A DNA stretch of 64,000 nt. It comes from Oxytricha trifallax. Taxonomy: Eukaryota > Ciliophora > Spirotrichea > Sporadotrichida > Oxytrichidae. The translations under genes and the position numbers were made by a program. Location of the stretch: contig ARYC01017330.1 of assembly GCA_000711775.1 (NCBI GenBank), positions 1-64,000 of the forward strand, read 5' to 3'. Positions 34,795 to 47,379 of this stretch are shown here, one piece after another (the first letter of the stretch is position 1; every line of letters starts with the position of its first letter). The notes under the pieces are model-generated. The model was given only the letters and a program-made list of their open reading frames with translations, was not told the origin of the DNA and did not search any database.

Positions 34795-35253
34795 TCATTC
34801 AATGTTGATTTAGGGTATCTTTCGTTTCTCTTTATGTGTGCAGTTAAACAATTCTTTCTGTGCATCCATTTATCTCCTTCTGTCAGATCTATTATCGATT
34901 AAATAATCTGCTCTTGATTTCCTTGATGTGCTTTGCAGTATTTATTGTTTATGGTTCCCTGCTAATTACCACCATGGTTATGAAGATTGGTTCTTAGATC
35001 TTTTCGCCCACTTTTCCTGCTGTTTTTGATTATCATTATTTTCCTCTCTAGCTTTATCATCTTTCATCATTCATGATGCAGGGACCTTATCACTTAAAGG
35101 TTCTCACTTATTCATTGGAGGATTATCTGGACGTATAGCAAACATTGCAATGTAAGACAAGCCGCTGTACCATAATTTTAGTTCCTCTCCGCCAGAGGTG
35201 ATCTCGAATAGCCCATCCTCGATCAAATGGGGCTTTATTATTTATTATGCCAT
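34795..35253 (-). CDS. small spliced gene, 132 residues, unrecognised
   Basis: ATG 35251-35253, exon 1 to 35108, a 60-nt GT-AG intron (35048-35107, GTGAG donor), exon 2 to TGA 34795-34797; 399 coding nt in frame. It starts MAQQIIKPHLIEDGLFEITS and has ELKLWYSGLSYIAMFAIRPD. The second half is basic and Gln-rich (QKQQEKWAKRSKNQSSQPWW, RADYLIDNRSDRRRQ), so it may bind nucleic acid; that is a guess. This is one of the cleanest complete small genes in the window. Confidence 0.65.
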
Positions 35254-35489
35254 TTTAATGATTGGTAGTTATCACCATAATTTTAATTATGAACTTGCAG
35301 TCCGGGATATGGATCTCCAAATGAGTCTACCTCCCTTTGTAGTATATTTTATGTCATTTTACGAAGTATAAATTCCGGAATCTAATCTTTTCGCATTACA
35401 TCCATTTTAAACACTACTTAAATCTGATCATTCTTATAAAATTTGAGCAATTTTTACACCATTTGATAGAGAAGCCAATACTGCAGAAA

Positions 35490-36300
35490 TCCTTCATCTC
35501 CCGTACAGACAAGTGCTCACAATATGGAAATAATTTAATGACAAGTAACCTCAAATCTAATAGGTTAATAAAGTTATTGAGTACATACCTACGAGTTGTA
35601 AACTGTATCGCACTCTAAAATCTAATTTTCTGTTATTAAAGTCTAAATTATTAGAAGGTTCAGGATGTAACTTATAGTTTCTTTTTCTCTGATTTCCTAT
35701 GGAATTCCTCTAAATTTAGTAGAATTATTTAAAGGCGAAATCCCCGGAGGCTTAAGGAATTCCTCTAAATTCTAGAGGTCTTCACCAAGGCACCTCTGCC
35801 ACATATGGAAATTCTTGAGCCATTTAATTCAGAGATTCTATCTAGTTTCTTATGATTGCAATAATATCAGGATTTATTATAATTTCATCATCTTTCTTTC
35901 TCCTTCTGTCTTAAAAACCAGTTATAGATTAGTAAAACTTATGTAGGCCTATCTCGAAATCAAATCCTTTGCCTCAGCACTGATATCTTCTTATTGAGTG
36001 ACAATTCCATCTTAAGTTAAAAGCAGAAAATTATTCAAAATTGTGTTATTCTTTTTATTTCATGTGGCAGCTTGCAACTTTAAATTTTTCTCAGGCTTGC
36101 TTAAATACACGAATCGTGGTGTTTGTAGAATATGTTCTTTGATAGTTACTCCTTATTAAATTTTTTCAGCAAATATGATCCTTCAAGTTCTCCTCTGAAA
36201 TGCTCAACTCCCGAGATTTTTATAAATCATTCATTCCATAGGTTGAGTAGTATAATTAATCTCTCTGATTATTCCTCTCCTGGCGCTTTGCCTCCTTTAT
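35490..36300 (-). CDS. candidate multi-exon gene, unrecognised
   Basis: Protein-like - strand segments in order: ERLIILLNLWNE, then TGA, then FIKISGVEHFRGELEGSYLL (about 36200), RRRKKDDEIIINPDIIAIIR (about 35890), RGIPQEIREKETISYILNLL (about 35680) to a TGA near 35515. One frame change coincides with a 16-bp direct repeat (35701/35756); removing 55 bp would bridge it, as would a 22-nt GT-AG intron. Two TGAs remain in the reading. It is upstream of and co-oriented with the gene at 34795-35253. Confidence 0.4.
35701..35771. repeat. 16-bp direct repeat flanking 39 bp (possible pointer pair)
   Basis: GGAATTCCTCTAAATT occurs at 35701-35716 and 35756-35771. The spacing of 55 is not a multiple of three, and removal of one repeat plus the spacer joins two protein-like - strand frames. 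Long pointers and very short IESs both occur in hypotrichs, but an intron solution also exists. Confidence 0.45.
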
Positions 36301-36911
36301 TAACCTAAAAATCAGTTTATGATAAACCCCAAAACTCCATTAGCATTGTTTTAGAGTCATGTATAAATTTATCTATAAAGTATAGATATAAACATTAACT
36401 CTTTCATCAATTTATGATTAATTGATAATTTAACAATACTTATTAAAAACTCTAACAAATTGAAACTAACTATTTCTAAATCTTACAAACTATACAAAAT
36501 CAAACAACTTTTTATAAATGATAAAATATTAATTAAATACTTATTTTTCCTTTATCAAACTTAGTCAAACAAATTTCGTAAATAAAATTTATCTGTATGA
36601 TAATAAATATAACTTATAATAATTTTTTTATCATTATATGACTATAAAGCCTTATTAATAAGAATTTTAAATTATATTTTAAAATTAAAACTAGTTCTTA
36701 TTTAGATTTTATTGTTTTTCATTCATTTTTAGTAAAAACACTTAAATTTCAAAAAATTAAATCTGAATTTTAAGATTTCTTTGATTTTAATAAAAATTAA
36801 AATTTTCTTTAAATAGCTTTTGGGTTGATATTATTCTTAATATGATATAATTTTTTGAAAATAAATCATTTATTATAAATTTAAATTTCGAGTTTTTAAA
36901 TAAAAAATTTG

Positions 36912-37319
36912 GGGGGAAGTTTCCTGCACTGTTTTTTTATTTATATAAAATTTAAAAAATTTTACATAAATAAAAAAATTAAATATTTTTATGACCCATT
37001 AGATATTTAGAGTATATTTTTCATCATTGTAGTAGTTCAAGAAAATTATAGTCTAACATTCATTATATAGGCATGGTAAGAACAAGATAAATTCAATTAT
37101 AATTACAATAACTAAAAATTGGTTACAATATTTAAAAATACTAAAGTAAAGTAATATAATGATTATACAAATTTCAGATTTGTTTGGAATCTGAAGAAAG
37201 ATATTGACTATTTATTAATAAATTAAAGTATAATATTGAAATTAGACCAGATGTTGGTTGATAGTTGTTAAAAAAATTAATTTAATAAAAAAAATTAAAA
37301 AAGTGCAGGAAACTTCCCT
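36912..37319. mobile_element. about 410-bp MITE with GGGAAGTTTCCTGCACT ends
   Basis: GGGAAGTTTCCTGCACT at the left end is exactly inverted at 37302-37318 (AGTGCAGGAAACTTCCC), followed inward by T- and A-rich runs on each side. No coding frame inside. No secure target duplication because the flanks are homopolymeric. Confidence 0.75.
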
Positions 37320-37639
37320 AAAACTTTTTTTTTATCATAAACCAATTCAGTAAACTTCCACTAAAAAAAATTTCTCTGGATTAGTTCATAACTTTAATGA
37401 GAATTCTTTTTTACATTAATGATATCAATAGCTATATTAGTTTTATAAATTACTTTAATTATAAGTAAATTAACTTGATAAGGGAATAATTCTTTAATAA
37501 AATTTGATTCTATACTAAACTCATTTAACTATGAATTAAATAAAAAATAAAGTTATTGGAGAAATACTTTAAAATTTTATAATGATTTTCTTATTGTTTA
37601 TATAATTTGAAAGTTATAAATATATATGTGTGTTGAGTG

Positions 37640-38215
37640 ATTTTAAATAAAATAAATGTTAACATATCACTGTTTAATACTAAAATTAAACCATCAATCA
37701 TCAATCTTAGTCGTGACAAAGACGTATCTGAGTGAGATGACGTGGCAGTCATTAAGTAGAAAAATCCGAATAAAAACCATCACCTAATCTCCTCCTAAAT
37801 CAATATGTCAGCCAGTTATAACCCAGCGACAAATCTCGTAGAATTCATTTAGAGTGACAGAAGCTGGAAAAAAACGCTTATCGGTCCACCGCTGCTAGGA
37901 AACGTAATCCGTGTCCTTTCACTGTGGTAGCTTCAGCACCCTAACCCGGTGTGGGAGAAAAATCCTTATCTGTGGCTTCGATGGTTTTTGTGTTCTCACT
38001 TTTGAAGACAGAGCGTACCTTCATTCAGCTCCCTATTACCTAGGAAACTGAACTCAAGCCATGCAAACTCATCAAATGCAGGTAAATCATAGGATCCACC
38101 CCACTCGAGGAGTGTAGTAGCTGACAGATTGAACCCCCCACGACTGGTTCCTCATGCGTCCCGCCTAGCATCCCCCTTCCTGTCCTCAGTAGACCTTAGT
38201 GTAATAAAAAGCTCT
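37640..38215 (-). repeat. GC-rich dispersed repeat, copy 2 (inverted relative to copy 1)
   Basis: The complement aligns in blocks with 13549-14160, including the flank TAGTATTAAACAGTG. Overall identity looks moderate, so the copies are old. On the - strand a 70-codon open stretch (MLGGTHEEPVV...SSVSQVIGS) shares its last third with copy 1. It is not obviously an RNA gene. Confidence 0.6.
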
Positions 38216-39267
38216 ATTTAAAAGTCCTAAGTGAGAATGGTACCTTATCTAGACATTAACTTTTTTAATTTAATAACATTATAAATTTATATAAAATCAT
38301 AAATCCAAAAATTTCTTAAATGTTTTCATTTAATCAACATTTATTTTTTAATATAGAAATTCATTACACTCACCGAGTGTTTTCAACAATTGCCCACATT
38401 TTTAACTATTGCTCACAAGTATAACAATTGCCTACACCTGTAACAAGCGCTAACAAAATTTTTATTAAGAATATTTTTTCCCTCAAATTATTGATAAAAT
38501 ACAAAACAAAATTGAATTATAAAACTTTTAAAAATACTAAACTGTCATAAATTATATATAAATTAATCAAATTCTTTTATTGAGAGAGAAAAATGAGTTT
38601 AATTTGTGTTTTTATATATACTATGATTCATAAGTAATTCATAGTTATTAAGTATGAATATAAGAATTACACTTTTTTTTAGATTTCCCAAATCCATTAT
38701 ACTTTAGCTAAGGTGCTAATTATTTTTTTATATAAAGATTTATGTCTAATTTATTAACATTTTCTTGAATAAGTTTGTTTAGATAGCCTATTAGCAAATC
38801 GCAATTTTGTTATCTAAAATAAAGAATTTTAGAATATATTAGATTTTTTATTGGCTATGTTAATTTAAAAGATCAAAGTATGAGTATTTGACTTGATGAT
38901 TTTTGAAATATATGAACTTACTTAAGAGTTTGAATAAGAATGAGCTACAATACTGAGAGAGGTTCATGTCATAGCACCATTTAATCCATTTTAATTAGAA
39001 TTTATGGATTTATAAATATATTAAGTTTATTTATTTCTTGAACTAATTTTTAAAGATTTATGATCGATATTTATCATACTACCCATTAACTTTCTTCAAA
39101 TCACTTAAAAAAATAAAATTTAAAGTTATAAGATAAGTTTGTTCTATATTATTTACAACAGACAATAGAAATCCAGTAATTAGATAATATAAAAGAAAAC
39201 CATACCACAGTTCAGAATATTGTTCTTTTGAGCTTGTAATGTTATGTTTTATAATTTCATTAAAGAT

Positions 39268-39513
39268 ATGAAGTATTATGAATTACTGATTGATGGGAGG
39301 TATGTTCTGGCCGATTTAAGTACTTTGGAATTTGAAACTGTTAAAGCTCTTGGTTATATAGGATATGAGATCTCCTAATAGACTATATAAGTAAAAATAT
39401 TTTTGGGGATTGCGTAAAATAATTAGTTGAATAATGATCATTAAGTTCTATTAATACTTATCAATTTATCAACCCTTTCAACTTTAGATTAAGCGCATTA
39501 ATGTTAAAGTTGA
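39268..39513 (+). CDS. 81-codon frame inside the 1.8-kb element
   Basis: ATG 39268-39270 to TGA 39511-39513. The first half (MKYYELLIDGRYVLADLSTL, ETVKALGYIGYEI) is protein-like; the second half becomes AT-driven, so the real exon may end near 39385 at a TAAGTA donor-like word. It is not a recognisable transposase. Confidence 0.35.
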
Positions 39514-39790
39514 GTTTAACGACTGACTTCTCTGATCTAGAATTATGCTTTATTTGCTTGAGATAAGCGAGATAAATAGCTTTTTTTAAAAATCAAGTTT
39601 ATGATCTCTCAAGATTTCTCCCTGATTGTAAAAAAAATCAATAATCCATTCAAAAAGTCTTATAAGTAGTAGGGTTTACCTAAATAAATAACGAGGTTAA
39701 AAAGTAAATGACTTGAAGTTATCTAATGTGTAGTATGATAAATAATTTGAATGAAAAAAAGTTCTTAATAAAAATTCTGTGAGCAATTCA

Positions 39791-40123
39791 TTAAAAACCA
39801 GGTCTGTTAAAGTTTTTGGAGGCAGCTGCTGCACCTAGTCTTACCCTTTTTGTGGGGCAGAAGATACTTCTGGAGGTGTCAAGTCTAACTTGATTTAGGC
39901 TAATTTAAACTTGGCATGGAACATTGTTCTTTATTGGCTAGTAGTCAATCTTAAGTCCATTATTTGTTCTTGAGATTATATTTTAGGCACCCCTGTTTTC
40001 CCTTTAGAGTTAAGGTCAGTTCCATTTGGATTATGAGATTCCTTAGCCAGCAGCAGCCTGATGGAAAGAGAAAGACTGCAAGAGGCTGCTAGTGGCAAAA
40101 ACTTTAACCGACCTGGTTTTTAA
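39791..40123. mobile_element. 333-bp MITE with TTAAAAACCAGGTC ends
   Basis: TTAAAAACCAGGTCTGTTAA at the left end is inverted at 40100-40123 with one mismatch (GTTAAC/GGTTAA region). Next inward, GTTTTTGGAGGCAGCTGC pairs loosely with GCAGCCTC. The interior is GC-richer than its surroundings and has no supported frame. Confidence 0.75.
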
Positions 40124-40189
40124 TAATTGTTGCAGGTGTAGGCAATTGTTGCACTTGTGGGCAATAGTTGGCAACACCCAAACTCACCT

Positions 40190-41440
40190 TATTTTAATAT
40201 AATAGGGATGATAAATAATTCTCTATTTTTATAAAATATTTTACTAAATTTGTAAGATTTTATTTAAAATAAAAAGAAAATTATAAGAAACTAAAATTTT
40301 TATATCACTGATATCTTAATACCTAAGGTTTGTAATATTAAATGTTTTTATTGAAAATGATTAAAAATAAACAATTCGGAAATTAAATTTTATAAAGGAG
40401 ACATCATATTTTAATGCTAGATTTATTAATATGATTTAAAAGCGCATTCATATTTTGCTATTAGAGCCATCTTCTTTCGCATTTTTATATTAATAAAAGG
40501 ACAATTAAGTCATTTTATAAGTTATATATATATATATATAAATATTATTAATAAACAGAAAACAATCGTGAAAATTATAAATTTAAAATAAAAACTGTAC
40601 TGATTTGTATAAATGTAAATTAGAATAGTGCCTTATTGAATGAAATGTTATATAAAAAGCCAATATTTTAGGAAAAGTATATCAAAAAAATAGTAGTTTA
40701 AATTTTATCGAGGACATTTAATATTTTATAAATTTGACTTCCCAAATTGATTTCTATATCTGTGAAAAACCTAAAATTTAAATAGGTTTTTAGATTTATG
40801 AGATATAAATGAAAATCAGATTTAGTTCTATAAAAATACTGATTTTTTCTAGCGCGATTTGTAGAATAATTATTTTAAATTGGTGTCGCATTCTTGAATT
40901 AATCTCATAATAATGATTAAAAATATCAATTTTTTCCATTTAAATTGGAATTATAAGGATAAATTGCTTTTACTTATTTAGATTTATCAGCAATTAGTAT
41001 TCTTAATAAAAAAGGATTTCCAGATTTTGTATAAATAAGCTCTTTTTTTATTTAATTAAATCTAAAGCTATTAAGTTGGAAATATGAATTTAGATATTAT
41101 TTTTATTTAAAAAATTTATGATAGGAATTATCTTCTCTTTAACAGAGTTTAATTATGAAAATATTAAATATTGATAAAACTCTAGATGGAAGAAAACAGA
41201 GTTTATTTCTCTAATTGCATTTAATCTTGAAATGGCTTTATGAATTTTGATTGCAGGGTTTCATCTTAGAGTTTTAGTCTTTTATGTCGTTTGTGCTTGC
41301 TGATGTCAGTTAATTTATTGTGTAAATAGTTAGAGCTTAATACTAATTAATTGAATTATTATATCTGTTCGTTTGTAATATTGTCTTATGTGTTTTACTA
41401 AATGGCTAGCATTTTAATTATTATTATTATTAATATAATA
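40190..41440. other. AT-rich DNA without supported gene
   Basis: Long A/T runs, a (TA)n tract at about 40526-40541, and no frame, repeat pair or GC island I can support until the candidate gene at 41449. Confidence 0.5.
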
Positions 41441-41448
41441 AGGGTGCT

Positions 41449-42000
41449 GTGACTCCCTCAACCAACCTATCTGAAGACAAACTATCATCTAAAGCTACAA
41501 CTGGTACTTCTTGTTATGGTGGGTCTTTACTTTGTCTATTAGTCAAAGCTTTTGAATCCATTTTTGCTTTTCTGTTCGCTAAAGACCAATGTAATCATAG
41601 ATATTTATCGACATATTTTTTTCTTATTGATACGTGGAAAGATCTCCCTAGGAATTACCCTAAATTATATTTTTTCTTGCATAAGGTGGGCATATAAAAA
41701 TGAATTTTCATAGCCCAGAATAGCTTCCACAGTTTCTCTGAGTATCATTAGTTGGAAGTACTTGTTACTATTCAGCTGTTGTAGGTTATGTAATCTCCAT
41801 TTAAAATTGAAGCAGAAAGAGGACAGTACGAGAATAAAATGAGAAGATTGTTTGCAAAACAGAAAGTGAGAATTGTATTGAAAAAGACACTTGCTCTTCT
41901 TTATGGAGGATATCCTCTAGTTTTCTAATAATATGGACAAGGTGTAGATGGAAGTAAAGTCCTATAGTTGTAATAGTAGTAGTTGTAAAGTCTCCTATAA
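41449..42000 (+). CDS. candidate gene, possibly membrane-associated
   Basis: A + strand frame opens near 41449 (PSTNLSEDKLSSKATTGTSC, SLLCLLVKAFESIFAFLFAK) and reaches LPRNYPKLYFFLHK at 41688. Two continuations are possible: through TGA at 41701 in the same frame to KIEAERGQYENKMRRLFAKQ and a Gln run, or through a 28-nt GT-AG intron (41689-41716) to PRIASTVSLSIISWKY and a TGA near 41840. I cannot choose. Family unknown. Confidence 0.35.
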
Positions 42001-42009
42001 AATTGCTAC

Positions 42010-43400
42010 CTGAGTTTATTATACTTATTAATAAACAATAAATAACATATTTTAAATTTAACGAATACCTCTAATAATCGTTATAACATTTTTATATGAT
42101 TTCATGAATAATATTTGTTATTTATTTTAATATTCATATTTAATGTTTAAAAAAGAATCTATCTTTGCAATTAAGTATTGACTATTACAAAAAACTAAGA
42201 TTCAATTGATTTTGAAAAATTTCTTTAAATAAAAATACGCTAATACACGTAATAAAGACTTTATTATAAAACTAGGTTATCATTTTAGGATTTCGAAATT
42301 GTAAGGTTTCTGTCAAATTTTATAGCTAAATAATAAACAATTTCCCAATTTACGTTTGATAGTTTAATGTTAGAGAAATAGAGAAAACAGTTTTAGCCGC
42401 ATGTTATAATTTATTCATTAATTAATACATTAAATCAAATGTTACAAACAAAGCCAATTTAGTTTTTTAATGGGTCTTGAGCCTGATTTGATAGTCCAAT
42501 AGTTTATAGCATTAAGGAGCTTTCCTGTTAAATACATATTTTATTTATATTTATTAATTTATTATAGTGCTTTAATACCTTATTTTCAAAATTTTCATAT
42601 TAAAATTATAATTATAGTGACTATCAAATCTCTTACTTTTTCCATTTAATTTCTTGATAGAAAATAATTAATCTCTAAATCACTTAATTATATTTTGACA
42701 TTTCTAACATGAATAATAAGGTAAATTTGTAATTGATTTAATAAGTTCTTCAACTTATTATATGTACTCTTAATTAATAATATCTATAAATTATATATTT
42801 AAAAAATTCGAATGCCAAGAATTTTCTCTAAACCCAGGATATTTTCTAACCTCAATTACTATCAAAAGAATAATACTTCTCTTCCATTAATTCTTTTATT
42901 TATTTCAAAAACCATAAACAAAATTTTCAAGATAAATATAAATAATCTGTAGATATAAAAATTAAAAAACTTAAAAATTCCTATAGACCAGAATAGGTAA
43001 ATTTTTCTCTGATTATTATCAATCTGGCAACTTGTCTTCTATCTCTCCTTCATATTACTAAACATTTTTATGAATTAATTTAAAATTCCTTTTATTTTCT
43101 ACATATTTGCTTACTGTCTTTCTGAATTAGTTGTCTTTTTCAGCTAAAAATCTCATTCACAATTAATTATTTTGCATATATTTAAATGAAACTTTTTAAT
43201 TTAAAAAAATGATTGCAAATTTATTACAAATTCAAACTCTATTAAAGCAGTTTTAATTATTCATTAGTTTTGAGATTATATATTTTTGAAAGAAATAATT
43301 GAATAAAATTATGAATCTTTTATTTAAAGGTATGAGAAGATCTAATTAATTCATTAACTCATTATTCAGTTATAGGAAATAAATTATAATGATAGTTGAT
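42010..43400. other. AT-rich DNA without supported gene
   Basis: No supported frame, TIR pair, tandem repeat or GC island. Confidence 0.5.
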
Positions 43401-43406
43401 ATATGA

Positions 43407-43643
43407 TGTATATTAAAATTTGAGAGGAAATTTGAGGACGACTTTGGAAACTACTTTCGTTAAGAATATTTAGTCGAAGGCACTTTTAAAAATTCTAATA
43501 CTTTGTAAATCATTTCAAATATACAGTGGAATTTCTTGAAATTAGAGTAACTTCTAATTGTTGATGATGCTTAAAGATTGTAAATAGAAACATAGTAGCT
43601 TTAGGTTTTTATGGAAGATTTTTTTCCAAAAACATTAACTTGA
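43407..43643 (+). CDS. 78-codon exon-like frame
   Basis: Open between TGA 43404-43406 and TGA 43641-43643; protein-like (KFERKFEDDFGNYFRQEYLV, NFLKLEQLLIVDDAQRLQIE). It lacks an initiating Met near its start, so it would be an internal or last exon. LLIVDDAQRL is loosely like a Walker-B strand but nothing else supports an ATPase. Confidence 0.3.
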
Positions 43644-44034
43644 ATGACCTCAATCTTTATTTGTTTTGAACACTTAAGAAAATAATTTTACATTTTTTTA
43701 CTATTACAATATATTGCTATATTTATTGCATGTGATTATTTTCTTCTCATTAATTTAAGATAAAATATTGTTAAAGTATATTATTTTAGAACAATCATTT
43801 TAATATTTGTTAAATCATTCCAAAATTCTTGTAGAAAGAGAATGTATTTAAAGCTTTGTCATCGATATAAGATTATGAAACTGAGAATGATGTAATTACA
43901 TAAACCAGTTTTGTTGATTTTATAAACTTTTTGTATTAAAAGTAACTCTTTCAAATTAAAACTATATCTATAAACGACTGATTTACTTATAACAATCATT
44001 CAATAATCGTCTATAGTTTACTAGGAATTCTATT

Positions 44035-44175
44035 ATGAATTTCAAATTTAAGCATCTGCTTAATAATTTACTCAATAATGAGAGTCTTGGAAGCAATAAT
44101 CTAATTTTAAAGTATCTTGTACCTAACTTGATAAACTAAAAGTTTCATAAAAGAGAAATTAATTATTTTCCATGA
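44035..44175 (+). CDS. 46-codon small frame
   Basis: MNFKFKHLLNNLLNNESLG to TGA 44173-44175; composition is Asn/Leu-rich and plausible for a short exon. Nothing recognisable. The remaining DNA from 43650 to 44640 is AT-rich and shows nothing else. Confidence 0.25.
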
Positions 44176-44646
44176 TTCAAGAATTGTAAGAAATTAGATG
44201 AATTAATCAATCTTAATATAAAAATATTTATATAAATTATAAAGTTTTCTTTCTTAAGACTTAGTCATTTTTCAAACGTAGAGTTGCTTTACTATAATAA
44301 CAATTTATTATTGAATTTTCGTAAATATATTATTTAAAGTATAAATTTATAACTTTTCATCTGAGAATACAACAAAAGGAATTCTTACAGAAAAAGATGG
44401 CAATAATATAAATAATAATTATAAATATAATATAAAGACTGCATAAAATACTATAAACTACATATATAAACAAACCCATATTTTATTTGTACGCGAAATA
44501 ATATTCCGAGCTACTGTTTAAAATGGGATTTAGAGTTTGATATAGATGATTAATATTTACTTAATTAAGGGCGGATATTATCCTTTATTATGAAATGACT
44601 AAATTATATATTTAAGTTCGTAAAATTGTTTGAGTAGAAATTTTAT

Positions 44647-45945
44647 TCAATTAGGGGTAGCATCATTGACCGATGACTACATATGTTGTTCCTGTTAGTC
44701 CTGTCTGTCGTTTACTAGGATGACGAGGACGAATCGTCAACAGAGTCTTGCTTAGCTGAAATCTACTTTATCTAGTATGCTCTACATCTCAGTAAGAGAC
44801 AACCAAGTTTGTGTATCTTGGGTCAAGAATAAAGCTTTAATGAGTTTTCCAATGTGCTAGTCTTCATTAGGACTATAGTGAATGATCTCACAATTAACGA
44901 TGAGCTACTCTTAAGACTGGACATCAACATAGAAGTTCCTGTTAATATAAGAGGGCACTATTATTTATGCCATACTGTGTGCATCGACCATGGGATCTCC
45001 TAATGAAAACTTCATTACAATAGGTGAATAAAGTCACTAAGATTTTTAAGATTTAGTCTTGAGGTTAGTCATCAGACTAGCTAATTCATAGTTTACAACT
45101 CTCAAATTTTTAGAGCTCGAGCCTACAATAATATTCTGTAGGTTTAATCTTCTGTGGACATATTCAAGACTATGGATCTCCTTAACACCATTAATCAACT
45201 TTCGTAAATAAGATTAAGTTAGAACTGGGTCGAAGCACATTCTCTAGTAGTCGCAAAAAATTTAAGGGTAGAATGTATAGACTAGTCTGATATGACCAGG
45301 GGCTTTGAATAAGTACTTAAGAGTTATCAAATTCTTGAACTTCTTTTAAGCAGCAAGTTCTGAAATAGCATACTCATTACTGAGCTTAATTTGCTAATCC
45401 TACTAATGAAGGAATTGAATCTCATTGAATAGTCTGTAAAATTTATCTTAATAGCAAAGTGTTGCATTGTGGTGCATCCCCATATCAGTAACTAGGCTTC
45501 TTTTTTTCGGCAAGTTATCTTATTGAAGCATAAAGCAGTATCATGAAATGTCGATTAATCTAAAGTTACTAAGATATTCGAAACTGAGTTTACCCAATCC
45601 CTCCACCACTCCTCGATATTAGTCGTTCGCTTAGGACTATTGTATAATATTATTTCCTAAAATTTTAGGTTCATCGTCATGTATGACTATAGTCTCAGGT
45701 GCCTATCCTTATTGAGGTAGTTACTCCTGGTCTTCATCAATATCGCTCAGTGAAGAAAGGCTTGATTTTTATTGAGAGACTTTTCTAGATTGAGCTTGAG
45801 CTTGAGCTCTATTTCCTTTTTAGTTGTTCCCTTCCTTAACTTGTTAACTTATTAGTGCTTGGCAATCTTTAGCATGCCTGTTTAAATTAATTTTATTTGC
45901 GAATACTCTGTGACAAACTTGACATTTGTACTTTGCTTCATTCAT
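44647..45945 (-). pseudogene. 57-kDa-type zinc-finger/pseudokinase of element G
   Basis: ATG 45943-45945 starts MNEAKYKCQVCHRVFANKIN...HAKDC, a C2H2/C2HC-type finger, then AQAQAQ and an acidic/Gln linker to a TGA at 45541-45543. After a frame change the kinase-like domain follows, with KEIHSLEYVHRRLNLQNIIV: the HRD Asp is Arg, and DFG/DFN is NYE. Frame stops and substitutions mean no kinase activity. Confidence 0.7.
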
Positions 45946-46521
45946 TTTGTCAACCTTTTTATCACTTGAATGACTGTGCATTATTGTATTTGACTAAGTT
46001 TTCTCTTTATAGGAACAGCTTGTTAAATTTAGGGTCTATCAGCTTTCTCGGAGTCCTATTGCTAGGAGCTAACCTCAGAACACTAAGAATGCAATCTTTT
46101 AAGCTACTTTGTTTTATATGCAAACATCTTTAATTGCCTATTTAATATTTGAGAAAATAATTGATGAAATTAATAATATGACCCCATATTATTTGATTTA
46201 AAATAGCATAATTAAGTATACAATTAATATAATCAAAATTTTTATCAAGCATAATAAGATTTTTGACATTCTTTACTTTTTGAAAGTCAGATTAGTCTTG
46301 ATCCAATATTTTTTATCAAATGCGAAACCCAGAACTTACCTACTCTTACATATAGTAAGTGATGTTTGTTTTGATAAAACCCCATTCTTAAAAATTAAAA
46401 ACTGTTATTCCCTACTATTTTCTAAATCTGCTAAAAAATAACCTTACCTTATCCTATATTTAAATAAGTTTAATCATATTTTAAAGTCAAAAAAGGACTA
46501 TTAAAAAATTAAATTAACTTA

Positions 46522-47071
46522 ATGGAAGACTATAGTCTTGATAAGAAATTCGTTAAAAGTGAAGAACTAGTCTACATGTTTAGATCTAACGACGATATTT
46601 ATCGCTTCATGACTTAGCACATTAAAATATAGTTTTTGTTATTAATTAATAATTTTTTAGTCAACTTGTTTCTCCCTAATTACTAAAAAACCAGGATTAA
46701 ATTCTTAAGATCGATACTAAATGGATAAAAAAAGGCATTAAAGCAAGAGTACATTCTCAGCATACATCTCCCTTTTTTTAAGAGCTCTCTGTCAAAAATT
46801 TGTACAACGATGCAATCTCAGAGTGACCTAGTCTCTTAATACCTTCGCTTTTTATATTAAAATTCAGGGCAAATACCGGAAAGAGTCTACTTCTTCTCAA
46901 TCCTGAGTACAGTTAAGCCAAACTATCTAAAAGGAGTCGTGGATAATGCTCATAATTTGCGCTATTTATAATGAAGGTGCTCAACAGTAGGAGCAAAATG
47001 GAATAGAGGTTAGTCCTGAGTGGCCCTATGATCTCCTCAAAAACCCCTTTGTTTCAAGTAAGACAAGCTGA
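46522..47071 (+). pseudogene. 22-kDa-type protein of element G
   Basis: MEDYSLDKKFVKSEELVYMF, LFLPNYQKTRIKFLRSIL, IPERVYFFSILSTVKPNYLK and, after a frameshift near 46965, NGIEVSPEWPYDLLKNPFVS correspond in order to the TBE 22-kDa protein. At the usual intron position an in-frame AT-rich insert is present, without a GT donor. TGA at 47069-47071. Confidence 0.75.
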
Positions 47072-47379
47072 GATTAATACTTATTGGGAAACTTGGTAAA
47101 GCAATTTTCTTGATGAAACAGAGGCCAAGACAAGGCAGATAGAAATCTCAGAATAAATCCTTTGAGATTGCATCAAGACTCATAGAGGTTAGGAGACCGC
47201 TTTTGCAGAGTCAGGAAGAATAAAAGACTATCAAAAAGAGGAAGAGATTTGCAGATGAGACTATGCAAATAATCAATATTTAATAGAGTATCCCAAGCTA
47301 ACAGAACTAAGAGATGATGATTAAATGATTAGATTAAATATAGTCATTAAGCCTTAAAAATTTCTTATATTCCTTAATT

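Larger units (their letters stand above)
38375..40181. mobile_element. 1.8-kb element with TIRs made of 19-bp units
   Basis: The left end has three tandem 19-bp units of type AATTGCCCACANNTGTAAC (38387-38444). The right end, inverted, has two or three of the same (TATTGCCCACAAGTGCAAC, AATTGCCTACACCTGCAAC; 40126-40181). Terminal words are GAGTGTTTTCAAC and GGGTGTTGCCAAC. Inside are an 81-codon frame (39268-39513) and a second MITE (39791-40123) at the edge of the right TIR. Confidence 0.65.
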
